From NCBI GenBank assembly GCA_016716715.1, contig JADJVE010000004.1, forward strand, positions 310,001 to 374,000: DNA of 64,000 nucleotides, in the 5' to 3' direction. The DNA comes from Acidobacteriota bacterium (GTDB lineage Bacteria > Acidobacteriota > Thermoanaerobaculia > UBA5066). The notes beneath the pieces were generated by a model, which had not been told where the DNA came from, made no database searches, and worked only from the letters and a program-made list of their open reading frames with translations. Shown in pieces: positions 33,387 through 50,321 of the stretch. Every line of letters begins with the position of its first letter. Positions within the stretch are counted from its first letter, which is position 1. The translations under genes and the position numbers were made by a program.

Positions 33387-35330
33387 TCAGGTCCAGTGAA
33401 CGGGCTCGGCGGCCGCCTGGGAGCCGGCAGGCGCCGGAGCGGCCGAACCGTCCGCCGCCAGGAGGCCCGGATAGACCTCGCGGGCCCGGGCCACCACGCC
33501 TTCCGGGTCCAGCCGGAAGTGCTGCCGCTGAAAGGCCTGGGGGCCATGCTCGACGAACTGGTCCGGGATCGCATGCGAACGGACTCCCGAGGACGGCAGG
33601 CCGGCGGCGTGGACGGACTCGAGGACCGCGCTCCCGAAGCCTCCCTGATGGAGGTGCTCTTCCAGCGTGAGAAGACGGGGACAGGCGGCCAGTAGAGTCC
33701 CCACGAGCGCCACGTCCAAAGGCTTGACGAATCGAGCGTTAGCAACGCCGCAGTCGACGCCGAGGGTCTTCAGGGCAGCAGCGGCCTTTTCGGCTACGGG
33801 CACCATGGAGCCGTAGGCAAGGAGGTTCAGGTCCTTGCCGATCGACAGAATCTCACCCTTCCCCGCCGGAATCGTCCTCAGGACGGGGTCGAGCGGGGCG
33901 CCGAGTCCGGCGCCCCGGGGATAGCGAATCGCGAAGGGCCGGCCGGACCCGATGGCCGTGAAGAGGAGGTGCTGGAGCTCGTTCTCGTCTTTCGGCGCAG
34001 CGACCGTCATGTTCGGGATGCCCCGCGTATAGGCGATGTCGTAGATCCCCTGGTGGGTCTTGCCGTCGTCTCCGACGAGGCCGGCCCTGTCGATGCAGAC
34101 GGTCACGGGCAGGTTCTGCAGGCAGACGTCGTGGATGAGCTGGTCGTAGCCGCGCTGGAGAAACGTCGAATAGATCGAGACGACGGGCTTCAGGCCGGCC
34201 TTTGCCATGCCTGCCGCCATGATGATGGCGTGCTCCTCGGCGATTCCGACGTCGAAGACCCGGCCCGGGTACACCTTCTGGACCTCGCCGAGCCCGGTGC
34301 CCTCGAGCATCGCGGCCGTGATCGCGACGATCTTCGGGTCCTTCTCCATCATCGCGAGGAGCGTCTTCGCGAAGACCTGCGAGTACGTGGGCGCCGCGCC
34401 CGTGGAGGCGGCCGGCGAGGGCGTGCCGGGCTGGTGGAAGCGCGACGGGTTCTCCTCGGCCTTGTCGTAGCCGCGCCCCTTGTGCGTGAGGGCGTGGATC
34501 ACGACGGGCGTCCCGTCCTTCGAAACTTCCTTCGCCCGCGCGAGCGCCTCCTCGAGCTCCTTGAAGTCGTGGCCGTCGATCGGCCCGACGTAGTGGAAGC
34601 CGAGCTCGTCCCAGACGAGGTTCGGGAAGAAGAGCCCCTCGACGGAGTTCTTGATCTTCTTCGCAAGGCCCCAGGCTTCCTCCCCCTTCGGGAGCTTCTT
34701 GAAGAGGCCGTGCCCCTTCTCGGTCAGGCGCTTGTAGGCCGGGTGGAGCTCGAAGCGGTTGCGCCAGTGCGCGAGCCAGCCGACGTTCTCCGAGATGGAC
34801 CAGCCGTTGTCGTTCAGGATGACGACGAGCCGCTTCGGCTTGATGTGGACGATGTTGTTGAGCGCCTCGTAGCTCGTCCCCGACGTCATCGCGCCGTCGC
34901 CGACCACGACGACGACGTGCGGATCGTTCGGATCCCCCTGGAGCGCGACGGCGAGGCCCATCCCGAAGGAGAGGCCAGTCCCCGCGTGCCCGGCGGCGAA
35001 CGTGTCGTGGTCGCTCTCCATCGGTTCCGCGAAGCCGGAGAGGCCGCCCGGCTTGCGGATCGTCGCGAAGCCGCCCGCGCGCCCGGTGACGAGCTTGTGC
35101 GTGTAGCACTGGTTCGACGTGTCCCACACGAAGCGGTCCTTCGGGCTGTGGAACGCGCGGTGCATCGCGAGCGTGAGCTCGACGACGCCGAGATTCGAGG
35201 CGAGGTGGCCGCCCGATCTCGTGATCGTCTCGACGATCACCTCGCGACATTCGGCCGCGAGGCGGGCGAGCGATTCGTGGTCGAGGCTCCGGAGGTCGTC
35301 CGGCCCGCCGATGGTGTCGAGAAGGGTCAT
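33387..35330 (-). CDS. dxs: 1-deoxy-D-xylulose-5-phosphate synthase
   Basis: First step of the MEP isoprenoid pathway: pyruvate + glyceraldehyde-3-P, TPP-dependent. 647 residues. TPP site VVVVGDGAMTSGTSYEALNN, HKGRGYDKAEENPSRFHQ, DVGIAEEHAIIMAAGMAKAG (catalytic Glu), transketolase C-domain. An Ala/Pro tail (APAPAGSQAAAEPVHWT) follows. ATG overlaps the upstream squalene/phytoene synthase stop (ATGA), linking supply and use of prenyl diphosphates. Confidence 0.96.
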   Translation of the reverse strand: MTLLDTIGGPDDLRSLDHESLARLAAECREVIVETITRSGGHLASNLGVVELTLAMHRAFHSPKDRFVWDTSNQCYTHKLVTGRAGGFATIRKPGGLSGFAEPMESDHDTFAAGHAGTGLSFGMGLAVALQGDPNDPHVVVVVGDGAMTSGTSYEALNNIVHIKPKRLVVILNDNGWSISENVGWLAHWRNRFELHPAYKRLTEKGHGLFKKLPKGEEAWGLAKKIKNSVEGLFFPNLVWDELGFHYVGPIDGHDFKELEEALARAKEVSKDGTPVVIHALTHKGRGYDKAEENPSRFHQPGTPSPAASTGAAPTYSQVFAKTLLAMMEKDPKIVAITAAMLEGTGLGEVQKVYPGRVFDVGIAEEHAIIMAAGMAKAGLKPVVSIYSTFLQRGYDQLIHDVCLQNLPVTVCIDRAGLVGDDGKTHQGIYDIAYTRGIPNMTVAAPKDENELQHLLFTAIGSGRPFAIRYPRGAGLGAPLDPVLRTIPAGKGEILSIGKDLNLLAYGSMVPVAEKAAAALKTLGVDCGVANARFVKPLDVALVGTLLAACPRLLTLEEHLHQGGFGSAVLESVHAAGLPSSGVRSHAIPDQFVEHGPQAFQRQHFRLDPEGVVARAREVYPGLLAADGSAAPAPAGSQAAAEPVHWT

Positions 35331-36259
35331 CGAGGCTCCCCCGAAAGCGTTCGATCATACAGGGGCGGGCGCTCGCCTCGCGCGATCGCGCTGCGCACGC
35401 CGCGCGCGATGCGGAAGACCTCCGGACGACCCACCTTCGCTCCCGGCCCCCGTTCCTCCACCTTTGCGAGGGCCGCCCAGGCGAGCGCCACCGGCAGCGC
35501 GGTGAACTCCAGGATCCCGGCCGGCGCGCCGGCGGCGTGCAACGCGTCGATGTACTCCCCCGCCGTGTCGAGGTCCCGCCGGGCGAGCGCGAAGACCTCG
35601 GCGCGCGGGACGTCCGCGGGCAGGTAGCGGCGTCCCTCGGCAGCGTCCTCGTCGGAGTCCTTCAGAATGTTCACGAGCTGGAGCGCCTCGCCGAAGGTTC
35701 GGGCTCGCGCGCGGAGATCGAATGCCGCGGGTCGAAGAGAAGATGAAGATTCTTCGAGTAGGAAGAGCTCGGTGAGAAGTTCGCCCACGATTCCGGCTAC
35801 GGTGTAGCAGTAGCCCCGAAGATCCTCGAAAGACTCGAGTGTCAGGCCCTGCTCATTCGTTCGTGCGACGAACCCGGCCATTCCGTCCGCCGACCGGACC
35901 ACGTGGGTGCGGAGAATCGCCGCCGCTTCCGGGCGCAGCGCGGCGAACGCGTCGAAGACGAACGGCGTCTCGGCAATCAGCTCGCGGTAACCCGCGTGAC
36001 GCGAAACGCCGGCCTGCGTCCAGGCCTGCCCGAGCCGCTCCGCCTCCGCCCGTGTCCCGTTCTTCAGAAGAAATCCGAAATCTCTCAGAGCCGCGATCCG
36101 GTCCGCGGGCGCCCAGTGCGTCGCGTCCTCGAACGTGTCGGCGATCCGGAAGAGGAGGTACGCGACCGTCACCTGCCGCCGCACGGGCTCGGGCAGCGGC
36201 GGGATCGAGAGCGCGAACGTGCGGCTCGTCTTCTCGAGGAGGTCGAGGAGGTCGGCCAC
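35327..36259 (-). CDS. Squalene/phytoene synthase family protein (squalene synthase-like)
   Basis: Head-to-head condensation of two prenyl diphosphates. 310 residues. First Asp-rich motif DTFED (41-45), second NILKDSDEDAAEGRRYLP (197-214), substrate segment GYCYTVAGIVGELLTELF (149-166), whose VAG-VG pattern is closer to squalene than to phytoene synthases; product cannot be fixed from sequence. Starts with GTG at 36259, 6 nt after TAACAT, suggesting a leaderless mRNA. Contains AT-rich rare-codon stretches at 35731-35768 (LLEESSSSLRP) and 36059-36086. Confidence 0.85.
   Translation of the reverse strand: MADLLDLLEKTSRTFALSIPPLPEPVRRQVTVAYLLFRIADTFEDATHWAPADRIAALRDFGFLLKNGTRAEAERLGQAWTQAGVSRHAGYRELIAETPFVFDAFAALRPEAAAILRTHVVRSADGMAGFVARTNEQGLTLESFEDLRGYCYTVAGIVGELLTELFLLEESSSSLRPAAFDLRARARTFGEALQLVNILKDSDEDAAEGRRYLPADVPRAEVFALARRDLDTAGEYIDALHAAGAPAGILEFTALPVALAWAALAKVEERGPGAKVGRPEVFRIARGVRSAIARGERPPLYDRTLSGEPR
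35731..35768 (+). repeat. Diverged copy of dispersed AT-rich element, inside the squalene/phytoene synthase gene
   Basis: Plus strand agaagatgaagattcttcga: the GAAGAG run and ATTCTT core are present but GAAGGTGA is replaced by GAGTAGGA. Antisense to the gene; read EESSSSL. Confidence 0.45.
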
Positions 36260-36265
36260 GCGCCC

Positions 36266-36271
36266 ATGTTA
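36266..36271 (-). promoter_or_regulatory. -10 element (TAACAT) of the squalene synthase-dxs pair
   Basis: Minus strand TAACAT, then 6 nt, then GTG. Lies back to back with the plus-strand -10 at 36278-36283. Confidence 0.5.
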
Positions 36272-36277
36272 CCGGGG

Positions 36278-36283
36278 TACTCT
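36278..36283 (+). promoter_or_regulatory. -10 element (TACTCT) of the esterase-like gene
   Basis: TACTCT followed by 7 nt and the ATG at 36291; no room for a ribosome site. Confidence 0.5.
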
Positions 36284-36290
36284 CGTCCGC

Positions 36291-38048
36291 ATGAAAGACG
36301 TCAGGCTCCCGCTGTCCCTGCTGCTGGCCCTCGGCCTTTCTACGACCGCGACGGCCGCGCCGCCGGCGTCCGTCGCGCCATCCGTCGCCCCGCTGCGATT
36401 CGCAATCTCCTATTCGAAGGATCTCTTTCCCGGCCCCCTCGACGGCCGGGTCCTCCTCATCCTCTCGAAGGACGACAAGGCCGAACCGCGCAAGCAGATC
36501 GACATCGGCTTCAAGACGCAGCAGATCTTTGGAGTGGACGTGGACGGGCTCGCCCCCGGCGCCCCGGCCGTCGTCGACTCGGCGGTCCTCGGCTACCCGC
36601 TGGAGTCCCTCGCGGCGATCCCGAAGGGCACGTACGTCGTGCAGGCGGTCTTCCACAGGTACGAAACGTTTCGCCGGGCCGACGGCCACGTCGTGAAACT
36701 GCCGATGGACCGCGGCGAGGGCCAGCACTGGAACCTCGCGCCCGGAAACTTGTTTTCGACGCCGAAAAAGGTCGAGTTGGACCCGTCCCGGGCCGCGACG
36801 GTCCCGATCCTCTTCGATCACGTGATCCCGCCGATCCCCGAGCCGAAGGCGACGAAGTTCGTCCGGCACGAGCGTATTCGGAGCGAGCGGCTGTCGAAGT
36901 TCTGGGGGCGCGACATGGTTCTCGGCGCCCATGTCCTCCTCCCGCTCGGGTTCGACGAGCACCCGGACGCCCGCTACCCGCTCGTCATCTTCCACGGGCA
37001 CTTTCCGGAGACGATTTCGGGCTTCCGCGAGGAGCCGCCCGACCCGAACCTGAAGCCGGAATACAGCGACCGTTTCCGCCTCGAGGGCTACAACCGGATC
37101 CAGCAGGAGCAGGCCCACCAGCTCTTCAAGGATTGGACGTCGCCCGGCTTCCCGCGCGCGATCGTCGTCGAGATTCAGCACGCGAACCCCTACTACGACG
37201 ACTCGTACGCCGTGAACTCGGCGAACCTCGGCCCGTACGGCGACGCCATCGAGTACGAGCTCCTCCCCTACCTCGAGAAGAAGTACCGCGCGCTCGGAGC
37301 CGGGTGGGCGCGCTTCGCGTACGGCGGTTCGACGGGAGGCTGGGAGGCGATGGCCGTCCAGGTCTTCTACCCCGACCACTACAACGGGATCTACGCGGCC
37401 TGCCCCGACCCGATCGACTTCCGCGCGAACACGGTCTTCGACCTCTACGCGGAGTCGAACGCGTACTTCCCCGACGCGCCGTGGAAACGGGTCCCGCGCC
37501 CCGGCCACCGCGACTCCTTCGGCCGCATTGCCGCGACGGTCGAGGACACGAACCGGCTCGAGCTCGTCCTCGGGACGAAGGGCCGCTCGGGCGAGCAGTG
37601 GGACATCTGGCAGGCCGTGTACTCCCCCGTCGGCGCGGACGGCTACCCGAAGCCGATCTGGGACAAGAGGACCGGCGTCATCGACAAGGAGGTCGCGGCG
37701 TACTGGAAGGAGCACTACGACCTGACGGCGATCCTCGCGCGCGACTGGGACAAGGGGCTCGGGAAGAAGCTCGAAGGCAAGCTGAACATCTTCGTCGGCG
37801 AGGCGGACAACTACTTCCTCAACAACGCCGTCGTCCTCGCCGAGGAGGTCCTGAAGTCCGTGAAGAACCCGCCGTCCGGCGCGTTCATCGACTACGAGCC
37901 GCGCGCGGAGCACTGCTGGAACGGCGACCACACACGCCCGAACGCGATCTCCCGCCTGAGGTACCACCAGTTCTTCCTGCCGAAGATCGTCGAGCGCATC
38001 CGGAAGACGGCGCCGCCGGGGGCGGACCTTAAGAGCTGGGATTACTAG
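36291..38048 (+). CDS. Secreted alpha/beta-hydrolase (esterase-like)
   Basis: 585 residues from ATG at 36291. Signal peptide 1-23 (LPLSLLLALGLSTTATAAPP). N-terminal domain of about 190 residues of beta type (NLAPGNLFSTPKKVELDPSR), then a hydrolase domain: strand YPLVIFHGHF, nucleophile elbow FAYGGSTGGWEAM (Gly-x-Ser-x-Gly), acid in IFVGEADNYFLNN, and His in RAEHCWNGDHTRPN. Resembles esterase-D/feruloyl-esterase-like secreted hydrolases; substrate unknown. Divergent from squalene synthase with 31 bp between start codons. Confidence 0.8.
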   Translation: MKDVRLPLSLLLALGLSTTATAAPPASVAPSVAPLRFAISYSKDLFPGPLDGRVLLILSKDDKAEPRKQIDIGFKTQQIFGVDVDGLAPGAPAVVDSAVLGYPLESLAAIPKGTYVVQAVFHRYETFRRADGHVVKLPMDRGEGQHWNLAPGNLFSTPKKVELDPSRAATVPILFDHVIPPIPEPKATKFVRHERIRSERLSKFWGRDMVLGAHVLLPLGFDEHPDARYPLVIFHGHFPETISGFREEPPDPNLKPEYSDRFRLEGYNRIQQEQAHQLFKDWTSPGFPRAIVVEIQHANPYYDDSYAVNSANLGPYGDAIEYELLPYLEKKYRALGAGWARFAYGGSTGGWEAMAVQVFYPDHYNGIYAACPDPIDFRANTVFDLYAESNAYFPDAPWKRVPRPGHRDSFGRIAATVEDTNRLELVLGTKGRSGEQWDIWQAVYSPVGADGYPKPIWDKRTGVIDKEVAAYWKEHYDLTAILARDWDKGLGKKLEGKLNIFVGEADNYFLNNAVVLAEEVLKSVKNPPSGAFIDYEPRAEHCWNGDHTRPNAISRLRYHQFFLPKIVERIRKTAPPGADLKSWDY

Positions 38049-38052
38049 CAGG

Positions 38053-38094
38053 TGCTTGCATAATGCTTGCGTTTTGCAGCCACCGGCCTAGACT
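38053..38094 (+). promoter_or_regulatory. Promoter and direct-repeat operator of the toxin-antitoxin pair
   Basis: TGCTTGC at 38053-38059 and again at 38064-38070 (11-bp period), with palindrome GCATAATGC between. Candidate -35 TTGCGT (38067-38072), 16-nt spacer, -10 TAGACT (38089-38094), then 6 nt to the ATG. Direct repeats one helical turn apart suit a ribbon-helix-helix autorepressor. Confidence 0.6.
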
Positions 38095-38100
38095 TTCCGC

Positions 38101-38358
38101 ATGGCGACGCTCCACGTCCGCGACGTTCCCGACGACGTCTACGCGAAGATCCGCGCCCTCGCCCGGTCGGAAGGGCGGTCGCTGAACGCCCAGGTCATCC
38201 GCCTCCTGGCGTCCACGGCGCGCGGCGTGGCGACCGCCCTTTCCGTCGAGGACGCGCTCGGGTCCGCCCGGAAGATCCGCGAGGCCGGGAAGACGCGCCG
38301 CGGAGCCTCGAGCCTCTCGCTCCTCCACGAAGCCCGCCGGTCCCGCGAGCGCCGATGA
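38101..38358 (+). CDS. Ribbon-helix-helix antitoxin (FitA/VapB type)
   Basis: 85 residues. N-terminal RHH fold MATLHVRDVPDDVYAKIRAL followed by ARSEGRSLNAQVIRLLAS; C-terminal half is basic and would wrap the toxin. ATG overlaps the toxin start (ATGA). Putative autorepressor of the operator just upstream. Confidence 0.85.
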   Translation: MATLHVRDVPDDVYAKIRALARSEGRSLNAQVIRLLASTARGVATALSVEDALGSARKIREAGKTRRGASSLSLLHEARRSRERR

Positions 38359-38770
38359 ACTTCCCGGACACGCTCGTCGTGGACGCGAGCGTCGGCGTCA
38401 AGCTGTTCCTCGAGGAAGAGGGATCGCGGGAGGCGGAGGCGATCTTCGCTCTCCTCGCGGGCGTCTCCCCGCGGACGCTCGCCGTCCCGGACCTCTTCTT
38501 CGTCGAGTGCGCCAACGTCTTCAGGAGCCGCGTCCACCGGCGCCTCATGAAGCCCGCGGCGCGCGACGCGTCGGATCCTGGCGCGCGCCCGCCCGTGCGC
38601 CGGGGAACTGCGCGGCCGCCCTCGACCTTGCGCTCGACCACGGTCTCTCGGTCTACGACGCCGTCTACGCCGTCCTCGCCCGCACGCTCGCGGCCCCGCT
38701 CGTCACGGCCGACGGCCGCCTCCTCGCGGCGCTCCGCAAGGCCGGCATCGCCGCGCTGCCCTTGGCCTGA
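38355..38770 (+). pseudogene. PIN-domain toxin (FitB/VapC type), frameshifted
   Basis: N-terminal half MNFPDTLVVDASVGVKLFLE and VPDLFFVECANVFRSRVHRR reads in the frame of 38355; the C-terminal half ALDLALDHGLSVYDAVYAVL and PLVTADGRLLAALRKAGIA reads in a different frame and stops at 38770. All four PIN acidic residues survive (VDAS, VECAN, YDAVY, TADGR) but in two frames; the switch lies about 38560-38620. Total span 416 nt is not a multiple of three. Either a recent inactivating indel or a sequencing error. Confidence 0.8.
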
Positions 38771-39399
38771 CTCTTCGGCTTCGGCGCGGCAGCCGGCCGG
38801 CCTCGACCACTCGGCGAGCAACACAGCTCCAGCCTCGTCCGAAGTAACGCCGCGCACCTCGTGCCCCATCGACGAGCCGGTACCACCGCCGGCGGCACGC
38901 ACGAGGTACGGCCATCGTCACTTCCCTCCACCCCCACGGGGGTCCTGCCGAGCTTCCGTCCGCAGCACCGATCCACATCGGCAAGGAGCTGGAGTGCGCC
39001 TCCCGTGAGCGACTCGGCATGCCCTCGGTGGGAGCACCGCGAGAAGGCGAGCGGTCAGGTCGACGTTGAGCCCATTCCCTCCACGCGCTGGAGAGCCGCC
39101 AGGCCCCCACCAGCCGACGCCTTCGAGCGACCCTTCCCGCACCGCCGACACGGGTCACGACAGAGAGCGCGAGGAGTACCGCTGGCGGAGCACCTTCTGA
39201 CTTCCCGAGGGTCCCAGCGCTTCCTCGAGCGCGTCGGCCCGCGCGCGCCTCCGCGAGCCCCTGCTCGCTCGCGCTCGGCAAGTTGAAATCGGAAGACCGG
39301 AACGGAACCCGGCAGCCGCGAGCGCGAAGCCGCGGTTGCCCGCATCCGCAGGGTCGCACGCGCCGGGGCGCCACTCCGCGCGGGCAGTCGAGAAAGAGA
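38771..39399. other. No intact gene recognised
   Basis: About 630 bases between the broken toxin and the recognisable part of the decayed metalloprotease. Open frames exist on both strands but are Arg/Pro-rich low-plausibility frames without family motifs. Parts may be the eroded 3' end of the metalloprotease gene. Confidence 0.5.
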
Positions 39400-40589
39400 C
39401 CATGCAGCGCTTGAGGTGGTCCGGGCGTCTTCCGGCACCTGCGGAACGGAGCCGTATTCGAGAAAGAACGGCCTGACCTGGGACACCTGGAGGAGCGCCG
39501 GTCGCCGCCCCGGCGACACCGGCGCAATCGGTCGGCGAGGTTCTTCGACATCACGTCCAGACCGAGTTCCTGCCGGTAGTAGTGCAGCGATGCGGAACGG
39601 CAGACGCGCGGCAGGTTGGAGAAGAGAACGGAGGCCGCGGCGTCATTGCGAAACAGCCGGGCCCACGCGGACGCGCATGGGTCGAGTCCAGGGTGGCTGT
39701 CCCCGACCCTGCGGCGGAGCATCGGGTCGGATCGTGGGGGTGTCCCGGCGTGGGCGGCGATCAGACCCGGCAGGTCGTCGCAAGGCGGCCCTGCGGTACG
39801 CACCAGATCGTCATGGCCCTCCAGCTCGAGACCTCGAGGATTCGGAACTTCAGAGCCGTCTCCGCGAACACGGTACCGCCGGAAAGGAGGGCTTCCCAGC
39901 GGTCGGCGTCGTATTCCATCTGCCTGTTCAAGAAGGCGCTGAGAGCCACGCCGATTTGGAGTTCGACGAGAACCCACGGCACGCCGCACCAAGCGCCGCC
40001 AACGCAAGGGAGTCGAACGAGGACGGCGGGATCGTCTTCGAGGACGCCGAGAGCCGGCGTCCCACGGTCCCCTCGAGGGGCCGGTAGAACCAGCGGTTCA
40101 CGCCCTCACGATCCGGAGGCGCGCCCGACCCCTGCCGGAAGTCCGAACTCGTGCGCAGACCCAAGGGCCTCCACGGGAGCCCAGCGTGAGCTCAGACGCC
40201 CTGGCGAAGGCTGAGGAGATTCAGGTGCCCGCGACGCGTTACGCCCGTGTCCGCGACATGCGATCGGGGTCTTGCCCCAGAGCCGCGCAGGCGGCGACGT
40301 ACGCGAAGAGAAGCGGCTCGTCGCCGTGGAGCGCCCACCGTTCGTCCCCAAACGCACGCAAAACCGGCTTCAACAGGAAAAGAGCGACCGTGGCGCCGAA
40401 CGCGACGCAGCCCAGGGCGAAGGCGAGCTCCCAGAGGCCCTTCGCGTGTGGCACCCAGAACCCGCCGAGGACCGCAACGCCGGCAAAGAAGGCGACGAGG
40501 GACATGTAGAGGGCGACAAGGACGCCCCAGGCCAACAGAACGGCGACGAGGCTCAGCAGATAGCCGAACGGCGGCCGCTGAAACGGCAA
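39400..40589 (-). pseudogene. Decayed M48-family membrane metalloprotease gene
   Basis: Successive minus-strand fragments in different frames follow the order of the M48 family. 40589-40239: two membrane helices (YLLSLVAVLLAWGVLVALYM, LAFALGCVAFGATVALFLLK) and DEPLLFAYVAACAALG. About 40153-40142: AHEFG, the start of HExxH. Next frame: DFRQGSGAPPDREGVNRWFY. About 39930: FLNRQMEYDADRWEALLSGG, the downstream zinc-Glu motif. About 39780-39560: LPGLIAAHAGTPP and LFSNLPRVCRSASLHYYRQE. The HEFG-to-FRQGSG transition can be explained by loss of two bases (ggccac to ggac). At least three frame breaks, so not functional. Confidence 0.75.
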
Positions 40590-40675
40590 TTCCAGATCGA
40601 GAGATGCAAGAATCGCCTCGGCGGAATTGATGGCCGGTCAGTCTCCGAGGCCGAAGGCATCGCCGAATTGACCAC

Positions 40676-40707
40676 AAGAAGAAAAGGGCCGGCTTGCGCC
40701 GGCCCTT
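40676..40707 (-). terminator. Rho-independent terminator after rpoC
   Basis: AAGGGCCGGC-GCAA-GCCGGCCCTT, perfect 10-bp stem with GCAA tetraloop, followed on the minus strand by TTTTCTTCTT. 24 nt after the rpoC stop. Confidence 0.9.
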
Positions 40708-40730
40708 GAGGGAACGATGGGATCGAAGGA

Positions 40731-44954
<4,224 letters not shown>

Positions 44955-44969
44955 GTATTCCTCTTCTCC

Positions 44970-49244
<4,275 letters not shown>

Positions 49245-49334
49245 GGGGTGCTTGTCCTCTCATGGCCGCGCGCTGGCCGGGGTGTGAGGCGCGCGATGGG
49301 GCGACGACGAAGATCGAGAGAAGCGGCTGTTGGC

Positions 49335-49361
49335 GGGGGAAACCGAACCTCGGTTTCCCCC
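49335..49361 (-). promoter_or_regulatory. 12-bp hairpin in the rplL-rpoB intergenic region
   Basis: GGGGGAAACCGA, 3-nt loop, TCGGTTTCCCCC, perfect. No T-run follows. Position matches the attenuator/RNase III processing region that separates rplL and rpoB in E. coli; sequence itself is unrelated. Confidence 0.7.
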
Positions 49362-49376
49362 GCACCCCCATCCGGG

Positions 49377-49754
49377 TTACTTGACCTCGACCTTCGCGCC
49401 CGCGTCCTCGAACTTCTTCTTGATGGAAGCGGCCTCGTCCTTCGAAACGCCTTCCTTGATGACGCCGAGGTTCTCGACGAGATCCTTGGCTTCCTTGAGC
49501 CCGAGCGAGGCGTTGACCTCGCGGACGACCTTGATGACGTTGATCTTGTTCGAGCCGGCCTCCTTGAGCGCGACCGTGAACTCGGTCTGCTCCTCGGCGG
49601 CGGCGGCGGCCGGGGCGGCCGCTGCGGCGGCCGGAGCGGCCATCATCGCGGCGGAGACGCCGAACTTCTCCTCGAGAGCCTTGACGAGGTTGTTCAGCTC
49701 GAGGACGGACATCGATTCGATTTCCTTGACGAAAGTCTCGACGTTGAGTGCCAT
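49377..49754 (-). CDS. rplL: Ribosomal protein L7/L12
   Basis: 125 residues. N-terminal dimerisation helices, Ala-rich hinge (AAPAAAAAAPAAAAAEEQ), C-terminal factor-binding domain KINVIKVVREVNASLGLKEA. Stalk protein. Confidence 0.97.
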   Translation of the reverse strand: MALNVETFVKEIESMSVLELNNLVKALEEKFGVSAAMMAAPAAAAAAPAAAAAEEQTEFTVALKEAGSNKINVIKVVREVNASLGLKEAKDLVENLGVIKEGVSKDEAASIKKKFEDAGAKVEVK

Positions 49755-49778
49755 GGTTCTATCTCCTGATTCTTCGGC

Positions 49779-50321
49779 TTAAGCCGTGGTTTCTTCGGAC
49801 TTTGCTTTTTGCTGAGCCACGGCCGCGAGGGTCGCGGCGACGTTGCGGTGAGGGGCGGCGAGGACCGTCACGAGGCGCCGGATCGGCGACTGCATGAGGC
49901 CCAGGAGCTTGCCGACGAGCTCGGCGCGCGACGGCAGGTTTGCGAGGGTCTCGAGCTCCTTCGCCGCGACGGGCTTGCCGTCGAGGAGGGCGGCCTTGAC
50001 CTTCACGTTCGGGTTCGTCTTGCCGAAGGTGTGGAGAACCTTGGCGAGCGCGACGACGTCCGTCGTCGAGTAGGCGATGCCCGTCATCCCCGTGAAGTGC
50101 TCCTTGAGCGAACCGAGGGGCTTTCCCTCGAGGGCGCGCAGGGCGAGCGTGTTCTTCACGACGATGTAGTCGGACTTGGCGGCGCGGATCTGGCGGCGCA
50201 GGTCCGTCACGGCCGGCACCGACAGGCCCTTGTAGTCGATCAGGAACGCGTGGGAGGCCTTCCCCACCGTCGCCGCGAGCTCGGCGAGCTCTTCGGCCTT
50301 GGAAGCGCGCGTGGTCGTCAT
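49779..50321 (-). CDS. rplJ: Ribosomal protein L10
   Basis: 180 residues; stalk base. HAFLIDYKGLSVPAVTDLRR, IVVKNTLALRALEG, C-terminal helix that binds L12. ATG shares one base with the rplA stop. Confidence 0.95.
   Translation of the reverse strand: MTTTRASKAEELAELAATVGKASHAFLIDYKGLSVPAVTDLRRQIRAAKSDYIVVKNTLALRALEGKPLGSLKEHFTGMTGIAYSTTDVVALAKVLHTFGKTNPNVKVKAALLDGKPVAAKELETLANLPSRAELVGKLLGLMQSPIRRLVTVLAAPHRNVAATLAAVAQQKAKSEETTA

Noticed and set aside
38703..40007. A 434-codon minus-strand frame over the accessory patch
   Set aside because: Contains one stretch of the decayed M48 gene but the rest is Arg-rich nonsense; the family motifs jump between frames, so it was called a pseudogene instead.
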